Source: Mediterraneibacter hominis (GTDB taxonomy: Bacteria; Bacillota; Clostridia; Lachnospirales; Lachnospiraceae). Taken from it: DNA of 64,000 nucleotides. The position numbers and the translations under genes are program-made. Numbering within the stretch: position 1 is the first letter of the stretch; the number at the start of each line of letters is the position of its first letter. The DNA lies in the NCBI RefSeq assembly GCF_014287475.1, contig NZ_JACOPF010000001.1, positions 1,860,001 through 1,924,000 on the forward strand, given 5' to 3'. A model generated the notes under the pieces. The model made no database searches. It had not been told where the DNA came from and saw only the letters and a program-made list of their open reading frames with translations. Positions 25,092-34,454 of this stretch are shown here, piece by piece.

Positions 25092-26693
25092 CTATCCCGG
25101 TCGTTCCCCTGTACTAAAAATGAGTGTATCACCTTCATAAATCTTTGTATCACCTTTCGGTATCACAGTTGTCTTGTCATCGCGTCTGATCAAGACAACC
25201 AAACGATTCTGCGGATTTTCCATTTCACGAATTTTCTTCCCAATTCGTGTATCTCCCTTTTCTATCCGCTGTTCATCCAATACTGTATCCTGTGCTCCCT
25301 GATAAGACTCACCGCTTAATACCAGGACATCTCCTTCCTTCAGTGTCACCTCTCCTCGTGGAATAATCGCTTCACCCTCGCGTTCAATTAAGACGGCAAG
25401 TACCCCTCCTAATTTTAAATCTTGGATCTTTTTCCCGATATATTTATGCCCTTCCTTTAATCTTATCTGAAGTAAATGCATCTGCTGTTCTTCCTGATAA
25501 TCACTAAATGTTTTCATAACTGTCTGTTCTGTGTCAATCATATCCAGCTTCCGCGACACATATGGAAGCAACATTCCTTGAAAAGTGACAGAAATCAGTG
25601 CGACACAGAATACAATATTAAACACATAACTTTTTGTATATACCGGATTGACTGTTACCATAATTGCAAATACAATGGATGCCGCCCCACGAAGCCCAGA
25701 AAAAGAAACTAAGAACTGTTGCCTGACCGAGGAACGAAAAGGTGCGAGAAGAAGTATCGTAGCTAACGGACGCGCAATACAGGTAAGCCCAAGGAAAATC
25801 ACCACCGCCTTACCCAACATAGGCAGCAACTCCGACGGAAACACCAAAAGCCCCAGCAAAAAGAAAATAAGAATCTGGGCAAGCTTGTCGATTCCTTCAA
25901 AAAAATGTATAAGAGAAATCTTATTTCCAAAATTCGCGTTTCCCACAATTATTCCTAAAAGGTAAACACTCAAATATCCATTACCCCCTAGAAAGGTAGT
26001 ACCTGCATATGAAAAAAGTACCATCGCTGCCATTAAAATTGTATCAGCACCTTCTATATCAAATTCTATTCTTTCAAAAATTTGAACTGCCAGGATTCCG
26101 AGCCCTACTCCGAACATAATCCCAAATCCAAGCTGTCTTATTACCATAAGGAAGATATTCTGTCCTTCTCCTCCCATCCAGCTTAAAACTGCCATCGTCA
26201 ACATATAAGAAAAAGGGTCATTGCTTCCACTTTCCACTTCTAAAAGAGAAGCGGTCCCTTCCTTTAGAGACAAATTTTTCGAACGCAGAATAGAAAACAC
26301 AGAGGCAGCATCTGTAGAACCTATTACAGCCCCGATAAGCATACCTTCCTGAATACTCATTCCTAACGCCAAATGACAGAATATCCCTGTCACTCCTGCC
26401 GTTATTAGAACCCCCAACGTTGCCATTGAAACTGCTTTTCCAAAAACCGGTTTAGCTGCTTTAAAATTTGTTCCGAATCCACCATAAAACATAATAAAAA
26501 CAAGAGCGACGGAACAGATTCTTTCCGCCGCCTTGAAATCATCAAAAGGTATTTTTACCAGCCCTTCACTCCCAAAGAGCATACCGATTCCCATAAAGAG
26601 CAATACTGCCGGTATTCCTAATTTTGAGGTGAACTTATTTGTCAAAATACAGACTGCTATCACTACAGCACACATCATTATCGCCATTTCCAT
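25092..26693 (-). CDS. Monovalent cation/proton antiporter (CPA1, NhaP2/CvrA-like)
   Basis: This 533-residue protein has about 12-13 membrane helices with the CPA signatures IGSTDAASVFSIL and VESGSNDPFSYML (the ion-binding aspartates), then a cytoplasmic part with two RCK_C/TrkA-C domains (EGHKYIGKKIQDLKLGG... and GDTRIGKKIREMENPQN...). TrkA-C domains usually bind nucleotides such as c-di-AMP. It should exchange potassium or sodium for protons. It starts 26 nt after ribU, so it is probably transcribed under the FMN riboswitch. Confidence 0.92.
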   Translation of the reverse strand: MEMAIMMCAVVIAVCILTNKFTSKLGIPAVLLFMGIGMLFGSEGLVKIPFDDFKAAERICSVALVFIMFYGGFGTNFKAAKPVFGKAVSMATLGVLITAGVTGIFCHLALGMSIQEGMLIGAVIGSTDAASVFSILRSKNLSLKEGTASLLEVESGSNDPFSYMLTMAVLSWMGGEGQNIFLMVIRQLGFGIMFGVGLGILAVQIFERIEFDIEGADTILMAAMVLFSYAGTTFLGGNGYLSVYLLGIIVGNANFGNKISLIHFFEGIDKLAQILIFFLLGLLVFPSELLPMLGKAVVIFLGLTCIARPLATILLLAPFRSSVRQQFLVSFSGLRGAASIVFAIMVTVNPVYTKSYVFNIVFCVALISVTFQGMLLPYVSRKLDMIDTEQTVMKTFSDYQEEQQMHLLQIRLKEGHKYIGKKIQDLKLGGVLAVLIEREGEAIIPRGEVTLKEGDVLVLSGESYQGAQDTVLDEQRIEKGDTRIGKKIREMENPQNRLVVLIRRDDKTTVIPKGDTKIYEGDTLIFSTGERPG

Positions 26694-26719
26694 CTAAGCT
26701 CCACCTCCTTGTTCTGCAC

Positions 26720-27346
26720 CTAACGCATTTTAAAAACCGGACTGATTTTTTTATAAATCAGAAAAACTATCCCTGATGCAAGTATTCCCTTTAAAAGATT
26801 GAATGGTGCAACTGCTAGTACTACAAATGTCGGGAGACTGGTAATATGGCTGTTTACCGCTGTCCCCATGTCCACCAATGCTTCCAACGGCATACCAAAA
26901 GCTGCCGAATATGCAGGAAGCAATACATATGCATTTATCACACACCCAATTACCGTCATCAAAAGTGTCCCCAAAGCCATACCAATTAGAGCATTTTTTC
27001 TTGTGCGTTTCCTCTTATAAATGATCCCTGCCGGAACACAGAGGGCACATCCAATCAGAAAGTTTGCAATTTCCCCCACCCCTGCGGTAGTTGTTCCTTT
27101 TAATACCAACGCAAGCAATATTTTCACAAGCTCCACCGCCGCTCCAGCCAACGGCCCCATTGTGAAGCATCCTATCAGGACGGGAACTTCGCTAAAGTCA
27201 ATCTCATAAAAGGATGGTGCAAATGGAAGGGGAATTTCAAAAAACATTAGAATCAATGCCAGCGCCGCTAACATTCCGACCTGAACAACCACTTTTACCC
27301 CTGATCTTTGCATCTGTTTTCCTGCAACATTTGTCTCTGTACTCAT
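26720..27346 (-). CDS. ribU: Riboflavin ECF transporter S component
   Basis: This 208-residue membrane protein is the vitamin-binding subunit of an energy-coupling-factor importer. The N-terminal VGMLAALALILMFFEIPLPFAPSFYEIDFSEVPVLIG (key stretch IPLPFAPSFYEIDFSEVP) is characteristic of RibU, with further helices after GPLAGAAVELVKILL. It needs the shared EcfAA'T module, which is not in this window. An FMN riboswitch and terminator directly upstream confirm the ligand. Confidence 0.93.
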   Translation of the reverse strand: MSTETNVAGKQMQRSGVKVVVQVGMLAALALILMFFEIPLPFAPSFYEIDFSEVPVLIGCFTMGPLAGAAVELVKILLALVLKGTTTAGVGEIANFLIGCALCVPAGIIYKRKRTRKNALIGMALGTLLMTVIGCVINAYVLLPAYSAAFGMPLEALVDMGTAVNSHITSLPTFVVLAVAPFNLLKGILASGIVFLIYKKISPVFKMR

Positions 27347-27483
27347 TTTATTTCTCTCCTTTTCTCATTGCCTACTGGCATTTTGATAATTTAGAAAAGA
27401 AAAAAATCTTCCTGGCAATTCTGTCACTTCCACAGCCACTTGTCTCCGAATCTATTATTCGAGCTTTCTGTACAAATTATTAT

Positions 27484-27520
27484 TTTAAAAATAAAGAAAA
27501 CCCCGAACAACTATTCGGGG
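27484..27520 (-). terminator. Terminator of the FMN riboswitch
   Basis: On the minus strand CCCCGAA and TTCGGGG form a 7-bp stem with a 6-nt loop, followed by TTTTCTTTATTTTT. It lies between the FMN aptamer and ribU and should form when FMN is bound. Confidence 0.85.
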
Positions 27521-27549
27521 CCACGTCACCACTTTCATATGACACAATT

Positions 27550-27681
27550 TCTTCTCTCATCCAGACTTTACTGTCGGTACCGGAATTCACAACATTCTGC
27601 TGTGTCACCGGTTCAGCCGCCTATATAAGGCAGGTCGCGGACTTTACCGCCGGTTGGGACTTACACCCGACCCCGAAGAAT
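27550..27681 (-). ncRNA. FMN riboswitch (RFN element)
   Basis: Read on the minus strand, the conserved RFN blocks occur in order: TCTTCGGGGTCGGGTG, CCCAACCGGCGGTAAAGTCC, GGTGAC-type stem, ATTCCGGTACCGACAGTAAA, and GTCTGGATGAGAGAAGA. It controls ribU and probably the antiporter by transcription termination. Confidence 0.95.
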
Positions 27682-27697
27682 TTTTCTTATAATATGT

Positions 27698-27726
27698 ATT
27701 ATATCTTTACTTGTGCGTAATTTCAA
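27698..27726 (-). promoter_or_regulatory. Promoter of the ribU operon
   Basis: TTGAAA (27726-27721) and TATAAT (27703-27698) are 17 nt apart on the minus strand, just upstream of the FMN aptamer. Confidence 0.78.
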
Positions 27727-27733
27727 GGTGTTT

Positions 27734-29041
27734 TTATAAAATGTCAATATGTTCTCCTGCCAGTGCCTTATTCATACTGCGGACCGCGCAGAATTTCCCA
27801 CACATAGAGCAAGTATCATCATGCTCCGGACTTCTGTCATCCCGAATTGCCTTCGCTGTCTCCGGATCTAAAGCACACGCCCATTGTGCTTCCCAGTCAA
27901 GCGTTCTCCGCGCGTCTGCCATTTGGTCGTCTATATCCCTGGCTCCTCTTACTCCTTTCGCTATGTCTGCCGCATGTGCTGCAATTTTCGATGCAATAAT
28001 TCCCTGCTTTACATCCTCTATATTCGGCAGCGCCAGATGTTCTGCTGGAGTCACATAGCACAAAAATGCAGCGCCCGCTGCCGCGGCAGCTGCTCCTCCG
28101 ATCGCCGCTGTAATATGATCATACCCTGGGGCAATATCTGTCACCAGAGGTCCTAATACATAAAATGGAGCCCCCTGGCATATAGACTGCTGTACTTTCA
28201 TATTTGCCGCGATCTGATCCAATGGCATATGTCCAGGCCCTTCTACCATTACCTGCACATCCTTTTCCCAAGCACGTTTTGTAAGCTCTCCAAGACGGAT
28301 GAGTTCTTCCATCTGGCAGACATCCGTTGCATCCGCAAGGCAGCCCGGTCGACATGCATCTCCCAGTGAAATTGTCACATCATATTCCCGACATATATCC
28401 AAAATTTCATCGTAATATTCATAAAAAGGATTTTCCTCTCCAGTCATACACATCCAGGCAAAAACAAGAGAGCCTCCTCTGGATACAATATTCATTTTCC
28501 TTTTATGGTTTCGTATCTGGTCTATTGTCTTTCTTGTAATTCCACAATGCAATGTTACAAAATCTACCCCATCCTTTGCATGAAGCCGGATAACATCAAT
28601 AAAATCTTTTGCTGAAAGAGTGTCCAAATCCCTTTGATAATGAATAACTGAATCGTATACCGGAACAGTCCCGATCATCGCCGGACATTCTGCCGTCAGT
28701 TTTCTTCGGAACGGAATTGTATCGCCATGGGAAGAAAGATCCATGATGGAATGTGCCCCCATATGGACTGCTTCCATAACTTTACGCATTTCTATGTCAT
28801 AATCTTTACAATCTCTTGAAACTCCTAAATTTACATTGATCTTTGTGCGCAGCATGGAACCGACTCCTTCCGGATCGATACAGGCATGGTTTTTATTTGC
28901 ACAGATGACCGCTTTTCCTTTTGCCACCAAAGGCAGTAATTCTTCTACCAACATCTGCTCTTTTTCCGCCACTTTCTTTAATTCTTCTGTTACGATTCCC
29001 TTCCTTGCTGCTTCCATCTGGGTTGCATAGTTTCTCATCAT
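27734..29041 (-). CDS. thiC: Phosphomethylpyrimidine synthase ThiC
   Basis: This 435-residue radical-SAM enzyme converts aminoimidazole ribotide to hydroxymethylpyrimidine phosphate for thiamine synthesis. Family blocks include [66 protein letters not shown] and [16 protein letters not shown]. The cluster motif near the C-terminus is CSMCGKFC (C-x2-C-x3-C), one residue shorter than the CX2CX4C of E. coli ThiC; I recall the same shortening in other clostridial ThiC proteins. The promoter, a TPP riboswitch and its terminator lie upstream. No other thi gene follows in the window. Confidence 0.97.
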   Translation of the reverse strand: MMRNYATQMEAARKGIVTEELKKVAEKEQMLVEELLPLVAKGKAVICANKNHACIDPEGVGSMLRTKINVNLGVSRDCKDYDIEMRKVMEAVHMGAHSIMDLSSHGDTIPFRRKLTAECPAMIGTVPVYDSVIHYQRDLDTLSAKDFIDVIRLHAKDGVDFVTLHCGITRKTIDQIRNHKRKMNIVSRGGSLVFAWMCMTGEENPFYEYYDEILDICREYDVTISLGDACRPGCLADATDVCQMEELIRLGELTKRAWEKDVQVMVEGPGHMPLDQIAANMKVQQSICQGAPFYVLGPLVTDIAPGYDHITAAIGGAAAAAAGAAFLCYVTPAEHLALPNIEDVKQGIIASKIAAHAADIAKGVRGARDIDDQMADARRTLDWEAQWACALDPETAKAIRDDRSPEHDDTCSMCGKFCAVRSMNKALAGEHIDIL

Positions 29042-29191
29042 ATTCTTCCACCTTTCTCATTATCCTGTATCGGATAATGCTATTTTCTACGAAAGGCGCC
29101 TGTATCTGCTGCAACAGTTTATCTGATGTGCTCCATACGAAACAAAAGGCTAAAGCTTCTGTCGCTTTGAAGGTAAATCTTCCAAATCATC

Positions 29192-29232
29192 AAAAAAAAC
29201 TGCCGCAACGTACTTATATACTTTGCGGCAGT
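29192..29232 (-). terminator. Terminator of the TPP riboswitch
   Basis: A perfect 10-bp stem (ACTGCCGCAA / TTGCGGCAGT) with a 13-nt loop is followed by eight T on the minus strand, upstream of thiC. Confidence 0.88.
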
Positions 29233-29257
29233 CAGATCTTTCAATGTATCTGTCCAT

Positions 29258-29352
29258 CTGCTGTATATCCCTACGTTGGCATTATCCAAATCAGGTCATG
29301 GGTTAAAGCAATTCAGCTTACTCTCAGCCCGCTTTATACGCGAGCACCCCTT
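29258..29352 (-). ncRNA. TPP riboswitch (thi box)
   Basis: On the minus strand GGGGTGCTCGCG, GGGCTGAGAGTAAGC, ACCTGATTTGGATAATGCCA and ACGTAGGGATA appear in the canonical order. It controls thiC through the adjacent terminator. Confidence 0.95.
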
Positions 29353-29362
29353 TTTTTCTTAT

Positions 29363-29394
29363 GAAAATATTATAATACATAGACAGACAGAATT
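29363..29394 (-). promoter_or_regulatory. Promoter of thiC
   Basis: TTGCAA and TATAAT lie about 18 nt apart on the minus strand, immediately before the thi box. Confidence 0.6.
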
Positions 29395-29443
29395 GCAATT
29401 CTTTTGTATAATAAATTGTGGTTTATACAACTTAAAATAAATT

Positions 29444-29578
29444 TTATGCTGTTTCCTCTGAATTTTTTTTAATCGTATCTGCAATATTTAATATCTGTCG
29501 GGCAGTATTTATATTTTCTTCAAACAGCTTTATAATACTGCCTGCACTTTTAAATGGCTCCTTTTGGAGTACATAAGT
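29444..29578 (-). other. Coding-like fragment of unknown origin
   Basis: One open frame on the minus strand reads EPFKSAGSIIKLFEENINTA and ends DTIKKNSEETA before a stop. It follows the HEPN remnant and looks like a C-terminal piece of a lost gene. I do not recognise it. Confidence 0.3.
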
Positions 29579-29581
29579 ATA

Positions 29582-29974
29582 TCAAATTTCGTTAAAAATA
29601 TACTTATATATTTTTAGAATTTCTTCCTGCAATTTCTCAAATGCAGATATATATTTTTGTACGATAATATCCACCATTTGTTTCGCTGCTTGACTGTTAT
29701 ATATGTGTATCATATCATTTCTTGATTTTAACATACTAAGCCAAGTGTCCTCGTCTAAAAACTCATAAACTGAATAAGCTACTTTTAAGCTCTCGCGTGG
29801 AGAACCAGAACCTACTACATTTCTTCCTTCATAATCTAACAGTTCTTTTAATAATTTCCAACTTAGTTCAAACTGTATAAAAATTTATAAATAATACCGC
29901 TGATAACAAATTCATTGTTCTGATTTTCATATCCCGCCCTTGTTAATATTTCTAGATTAGATGAAAAATTCTCA
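29582..29974 (-). pseudogene. HEPN (HI0074-family nucleotidyltransferase partner), frameshifted
   Basis: The minus strand reads RYENFSSNLEILTRAG, then NNEFVISGIIYKF, a frameshift, and QFELSWKLLKELLDYEG, SGSPRESLKVAYSVY, LDEDTWLSMLKSRNDMIHIY and a stop. This matches the nucleotidyltransferase substrate-binding HEPN proteins, with the RN-x4-H RNase-type motif preserved as RNDMIH. The proper start codon is lost because the palindromic repeat abuts the 5' end. With the remnant upstream this was a MNT/HEPN toxin-antitoxin pair. Confidence 0.75.
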
Positions 29975-30037
29975 TATCTTGCCTGGCAAGGCTCACCGTC
30001 CTGAAGAGAAAGAGTTACAGTATACCCTTTAGAGTAT
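29975..30037 (-). repeat. Palindromic repeat, diverged 63-nt copy in coding frame
   Basis: This 63-nt block is homologous to the copy at 17952-18014; the last 13 bases are identical and it is diverged elsewhere. On the minus strand it is read in the same frame, KVYSKGYTVTLSLQDGEP, joining the end of the nucleotidyltransferase remnant to the start of the HEPN remnant. Confidence 0.72.
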
Positions 30038-30188
30038 ACTTTTTCATATAGTACAATCCTCTCCTTCTGTATAGTATTCCAAAACTCTCACTGTTCTAAT
30101 GTCTTAAGGTTTATTATGTCATAATTCAAAAGATTTCTTCTACCACCTCTTTTTTAATTCCTACATTTTCCAAATTATTTATCATCAT
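30038..30188 (-). pseudogene. Minimal nucleotidyltransferase (MNT) remnant
   Basis: The minus strand begins MMINNLENVGIKKEVVEEIF, typical of the MNT N-terminus, then jumps after a stop to YDIINLKTLEQ, stop, EFWNTIQKERIVLYEKV, typical of the C-terminus. The central GS-x-DxD catalytic block is deleted. It is the partner of the HEPN remnant just downstream. Confidence 0.6.
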
Positions 30189-30650
30189 ATTCTCACTTTA
30201 TTTTACGTACTGACCCTATACTTTATATAGCATCCTTTTCTTATGACAAGCTTTTTCTTTCCTTTATATTCTCCTTCATACATTATCCGTTCTATGATTG
30301 ATTGCATTTCTTCCCCCAAGAACTTCCCCAATTTAATCTGCTTTATTTTGTAGTCGTTTCTATATTTCTTTATGTTTTTTCAAACTACTTTAATTATACT
30401 CCAAAAAATCTTTCTATTGTAATAAATACCATTTGACAAATCTACCTGCTATTTCTTCAAAACTTTGTCTTCACATTTTTTTATAGATTTGTTCATAATC
30501 CATTCAAAACTTCATCACACTTTTTACACAACTAGATTATATACTATAATTGTTCTAAAGAAAGAACACTTTTTCATAAACTTTTTCCCCCTTTGAGTCA
30601 CAGCAATATGTGGCTCTTTCCTTTTTTATAATTGAAATATAAATTTAAAT
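30189..30650. other. AT-rich decayed interval
   Basis: No intact gene is present. A minus-strand stretch near 30203-30375 reads IKQIKLGKFLGEEMQSIIER followed by more coding-like sequence and may be the end of a lost protein, which I do not recognise. Confidence 0.3.
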
Positions 30651-30654
30651 GACG

Positions 30655-31197
30655 AAATGGTTCGCGCAAAAGGGAGTGTATTGCAACGTTCGTCAGGGCT
30701 TCGCCGAAATTCCTCACTTTTGCAACACACGCCCTCCCTCGCTTACACTTTCGCCAGCTTAAGTTTATATTTCCAGACGGAAGAGATCGGCTTCACGCCG
30801 CTACACATTTTAATCGGAAGTAAACAAATTTTTCTGGTTGGGAACTCGTGACAGCGTGAAGTCGATTTCTTTTTAATAAAATTTGACTAACAAGGCTGCC
30901 TTCCGAATGGCGGGGTAAAAACTTCTGACTGGAAGTGACAGCAAAAAACACTGTATCAGATAAGCGGGTCCTGCCCTGTGTTCTGATACAGTGTTTTTTG
31001 CGTACCTTCCGTTAAAGCTTTTCTTCCAGACGAGGAAGGGATTTTGCCAACTTCCGCAGTGCCAGCTCAATTTCGCATACGCTTCATTTCGCTATCGGCA
31101 GTCGCCGAATAAAAAGAAACAGGAAGCCCTCTGCTTACATGCAAGCATGACACAGAGTCTTCCTGTTCTTTTCGCACTGCTTATTGCTTCGTTAAAT
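30655..31197 (-). repeat. Modular downstream repeat, copy B (after ddh)
   Basis: Read from the ddh stop on the minus strand, module X (31197-31042) starts ATTTAACGAAGCAATAAG and continues TGCGAAAAGAACAGGAAG, with a long hairpin closed by AACAGGAAG/CTTCCTGTT. Module Y (30781-31040) contains a perfect 20-bp stem, GCAAAAAACACTGTATCAGA with its complement. A third module Z (30655-30775) contains TGCAACGTTCGTCAGGGCTTC. Relative to copy A, X and Y are in opposite mutual orientation. Confidence 0.82.
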
Positions 31198-31203
31198 TAT
31201 AAT

Positions 31204-32196
31204 TTACAGCATATGTGCTCTTAATTCTTCTCCACTTTTTGCACTTAAATATGCCGGAGCAATATCGAATACGGTCTTGCAGCCTTTCGCCCCTTCACTT
31301 GCCAGCCTATAAGCTGCTCTCGCATATGCAACGATTACAGAAGCTGTAAATTCTGGATTAGAGTCCAACTTCAGGCTGTATTCGATCAGATGATTGTGTT
31401 CTTCATTCCAGCCTGTCTTTCCACTGCGGAGTACAAAACCACCATGCGGGATTCCGCTATGATTTTTCTTCAACTCTTCTTCACTAATAAAATGTACGGT
31501 TGTATCATAATCCGCAAAATAGTTTGGCATATTCTTGATCTCTTCTTCCACCTTCTTCGCGTCAGCGCATTCTTCAAGCACTACATAGCACTCTCTTGTA
31601 TGCTTCTGACGTGTTGTCAATTCTGGATTTTCCCCGTTTCTGACTGCCTTTAAGGCTGCCTCTACAGGAACTGTATACTGCTTTGCATCCTTTACGCCTT
31701 CTACACGGCGGATTGCATCAGAATGTCCCTGGCTTACCCCTTTTCCCCAGAAAGTATAATCATTTCCCTGGGGAAGGATTGCATTTGCATACATTCTGGT
31801 TAAAGAGAACATTCCCGGATCCCAGCCTACAGAAATAATTCCCACTTTTCCTCCTTCTTTTGCAGACGCATCTACGTTTGCAAAATGCTCTGGAATACGT
31901 GCGTGTGTATCAAAGCTGTCTACCACATTAAACAATTTTGCATAAACAGGAGTCTGCTCTGGCAAATCAGTCGCGCTTCCTCCGCACAAAATTAAAACAT
32001 CAATTTTATCCTTCCAGCTTTCTACCTCTGAAATACTGCATACAGAAGCACTTTCTGTCAAAATCTTTACATCCTCCGGATTTCTGCGGGTAAACACTGC
32101 TGCCAGTTCCATGTCGGGATTCTGTTTAACCGCACACTCAACGCCCCGTCCCAGATTTCCATATCCTAAAATACCAATTCTTATACTCATAACCAT
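31204..32196 (-). CDS. ddh: meso-Diaminopimelate dehydrogenase
   Basis: This 330-residue NADPH enzyme makes meso-diaminopimelate directly from tetrahydrodipicolinate for lysine and peptidoglycan. The features are RIGILGYGNLGRGVECAVK (Rossmann), LILCGGSATDLPEQ, VDSFDTHARIPEHF, SVGWDPGMFSLTR and TFWGKGVSQGHSDAIRRVEGV, all diagnostic. The length is normal (about 325). The start is ambiguous between 32196 and 32190. It appears to be a single-gene transcript, and a large repeat begins 7 nt after its stop codon. Confidence 0.96.
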   Translation of the reverse strand: MVMSIRIGILGYGNLGRGVECAVKQNPDMELAAVFTRRNPEDVKILTESASVCSISEVESWKDKIDVLILCGGSATDLPEQTPVYAKLFNVVDSFDTHARIPEHFANVDASAKEGGKVGIISVGWDPGMFSLTRMYANAILPQGNDYTFWGKGVSQGHSDAIRRVEGVKDAKQYTVPVEAALKAVRNGENPELTTRQKHTRECYVVLEECADAKKVEEEIKNMPNYFADYDTTVHFISEEELKKNHSGIPHGGFVLRSGKTGWNEEHNHLIEYSLKLDSNPEFTASVIVAYARAAYRLASEGAKGCKTVFDIAPAYLSAKSGEELRAHML

Positions 32197-32368
32197 AGAT
32201 TCTCCTTTCTATTCCTAATACGGATTTAATTATACGAGTGCTGCATTGATTTTTCAAGATTTTTCTTAATCCTCCTTTCAAAATGTAGCAGCCTTATTCG
32301 TTTACTTACTCAAAATGAATAGCAGATTTTTATTCTTTCTTGACCGTACAGACTACTACACAAAAAAA

Positions 32369-32402
32369 CCGCTGTCCTTCCCTGGAAGTACAAACGGTCT
32401 TT
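32369..32402 (-). terminator. Terminator after the membrane-protein gene
   Basis: On the minus strand ACCG/CGGT with inner CTTCC/GGAAG arms is followed by seven T, right after the stop codon at 32404. It should end the DUF5685-DnaJ-membrane-protein transcript. Confidence 0.7.
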
Positions 32403-32403
32403 T

Positions 32404-32937
32404 TTATCGCAGCAGTCTGCCGCGCATTTTATTCCATATATGTCCCTGCGCATACTCATATGCCCTGTCATAAATCCATATACCTAGCTGTCCTGCCGCA
32501 ACTACAATAAGCAGCATCATTTCCGGAAGCTTTCGCGAAAATAGAATCTCCTGGAAAATCAGTACCAATGGAATGTACATTATATTAAATATGATATATT
32601 TTATAATCCAAAATAAAATATGGCGCTTTCCTATCTGTGGCCGCTTCTCAAGCACACCCCACGCAAATTCTACTGCAAGGATATAAAATCCCATTGCTGC
32701 AAAAGAAATAACATAAAACTTATTTGGCGCAACAAGAAATCCTAACAAAACATCTGCCAGATAGAACGCAGCCCCCATTTTTATTCCATATTCTCGGATA
32801 ACAATCCCTACAAAGTAAGATGCGGCTGCTAAAAGAAACAATGTATTTGTCTCAATCACGCTGCCAAGTGCCATACACACTACCGACAATGCAAGCAGCA
32901 ACCCGCCAAATGCCATAGATTTTGCCTTTACATGCAT
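32404..32937 (-). CDS. Small multi-pass membrane protein of unknown function
   Basis: This roughly 177-residue protein is almost entirely hydrophobic, with five or six likely membrane helices (for example [40 protein letters not shown] and [18 protein letters not shown]) and a basic C-terminus ([10 protein letters not shown]). It resembles membrane subunits of the ECF or YybS kind in layout only; I do not recognise a family. The ATG at 32937 overlaps the DnaJ gene by 10 nt; an upstream ATG at 32961 is possible. The coupling suggests it works with the DnaJ-domain protein, perhaps in membrane-protein assembly (inference). Confidence 0.7.
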   Translation of the reverse strand: MHVKAKSMAFGGLLLALSVVCMALGSVIETNTLFLLAAASYFVGIVIREYGIKMGAAFYLADVLLGFLVAPNKFYVISFAAMGFYILAVEFAWGVLEKRPQIGKRHILFWIIKYIIFNIMYIPLVLIFQEILFSRKLPEMMLLIVVAAGQLGIWIYDRAYEYAQGHIWNKMRGRLLR

Positions 32938-33566
32938 GAACAAAGGTCTCCTCCCATACATTCACACAGAGTGTCCGCACACCATAAGTCACAACATAGA
33001 TTCCCTGTCCCGCAGGAAGAACCTCCCGCGCCATAGCCACCTCCATATGGATTATTCTGGTATCTGCGGCTGCTGAAATCCAACTGATTCAAAAGCTGGC
33101 GATACTGAAGATTATTTGGCTCCATATTAACTGCTTGCGCAGCATGCTCTCTTGCCACCAGGTTATTTCCTAGTCCGGCATTGGCACATCCACTGACATA
33201 ATACCACATTGCCGTACGGTTCTGTATCTGATCTAACACATTCAAAGCTTCTCGGTAATGGCGGCTGTTTACATAGTTTACCGCTGCCTGCATCTGCGGA
33301 TCCTGCTGCGCCTGATTATATCCACCTTGATACCCATATGAATAGCCTCCAGTGCTGCCGCCGGAATAGCCTCCAGAACGTTCTTTCATAATCGTATCAT
33401 ACGCTTCCTGTACTTCTTTAAATTTTTCTTCTGCCAAATCCGCCAAAGGGTTATTGACATTTGCATCCGGATGATATTTTCTCGTCAAATCACGGTATGC
33501 TCTCTTTATCTCATCATCCGACGCATTGGGCGATACCCCCAGCACATCATATGGATTTTTTGTCAT
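32928..33566 (-). CDS. J-domain protein with a cysteine-rich tail
   Basis: This 212-residue protein starts with a J-domain ([24 protein letters not shown], then the HPD motif in RKYHPDAN), which would stimulate DnaK. A glycine/tyrosine-rich linker ([19 protein letters not shown]) follows, then a TPR-like region ([20 protein letters not shown]). The tail holds eight cysteines in about 30 residues ([29 protein letters not shown]). The tail could bind zinc or be a modification site; it replaces the DnaJ zinc fingers. It overlaps the DUF5685 gene by 20 nt and the membrane gene by about 10 nt, so the three form one tightly coupled operon. Confidence 0.85.
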   Translation of the reverse strand: MTKNPYDVLGVSPNASDDEIKRAYRDLTRKYHPDANVNNPLADLAEEKFKEVQEAYDTIMKERSGGYSGGSTGGYSYGYQGGYNQAQQDPQMQAAVNYVNSRHYREALNVLDQIQNRTAMWYYVSGCANAGLGNNLVAREHAAQAVNMEPNNLQYRQLLNQLDFSSRRYQNNPYGGGYGAGGSSCGTGNLCCDLWCADTLCECMGGDLCSCM

Positions 33567-34407
33567 TTTTTTGTGGTTCCTTTCCTTCTTTTTTCTTCAA
33601 CTGTATCTTATTATAGCGATTCCACACACCATCATACAATATATTTCTCAAAATGTCCACATCCACAATACATGGAAGTTTTTCAAATTCTACGCTGCAT
33701 TCTGCAATCATCATACAGAGTATTTCCCTACATTTTTCTTCATATCCTTTTTGTCCATATAGCTCTTTTAATGGGTTATAGCAGTTTTTTTGAATATCTT
33801 CCTCTAAATCTTCATAAGCATCCATAATATATATGAACTTTCCCAGAAAAAAGCCCATTCTGCGCAGGCTTTTTTCCCACATATCTTTTTGCCAGACAAA
33901 CAATTCTTCCATCAGATGCCCAAAGCACCCTGCCGTCCGGTCAATATCTGTGCTGTTTTCTCTCTCACAAACAGCAAGCTCTTCCAAAGATTCTCTAATT
34001 GCCCGGCTCTGACGCGGATATTTCGCGGCAATCCGCTTCGCCTTACGCCCTAGAACACCCTTTGCAAGAAATGCACTCACCTTCTTTTCATCTTTCCAAT
34101 CATCCTCCAGGTGATACCATGCAAGAAGCAAATTCATATCTGCCGCATATCCTGTGATTTCATTTTCCAGCATCATTTGCTTTTTCACCGGATGTACTTT
34201 ACATCTGTGTGATTCTGTGCGGGTCTGGCTTTCATATAAAGATGTTAAAAGAATGATTGCAAATGTCATATCATAGGTCAGTGTCATCTGTCCGGATATG
34301 CCATATTTATCTTTTAGAATATGGCAGAGTCCACAGTAATATGCTTTATATTTACGCAAATCTTTAACTTTTAGTTCCGGCTCACATATCGTAACATATC
34401 CAAACAT
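33547..34407 (-). CDS. DUF5685-family protein
   Basis: This 286-residue protein matches DUF5685 by its start [17 protein letters not shown], followed by [14 protein letters not shown]. The C-x2-C in YCGLCH with a later CKVHP and [10 protein letters not shown] suggests a metal site. The middle is helical, with D/E-rich stretches ([23 protein letters not shown]) reminiscent of isoprenoid-synthase-like bundles, although no assignment is possible. It is first in the operon with the J-domain and membrane proteins. In many clostridia the three occur together, to my recollection. The function is unknown. Confidence 0.78.
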   Translation of the reverse strand: MFGYVTICEPELKVKDLRKYKAYYCGLCHILKDKYGISGQMTLTYDMTFAIILLTSLYESQTRTESHRCKVHPVKKQMMLENEITGYAADMNLLLAWYHLEDDWKDEKKVSAFLAKGVLGRKAKRIAAKYPRQSRAIRESLEELAVCERENSTDIDRTAGCFGHLMEELFVWQKDMWEKSLRRMGFFLGKFIYIMDAYEDLEEDIQKNCYNPLKELYGQKGYEEKCREILCMMIAECSVEFEKLPCIVDVDILRNILYDGVWNRYNKIQLKKKEGKEPQKNDKKSI

Positions 34408-34454
34408 AACATTTCTCCATATCTCTATTGTCTCCGTCAGCGTACATACAAATC

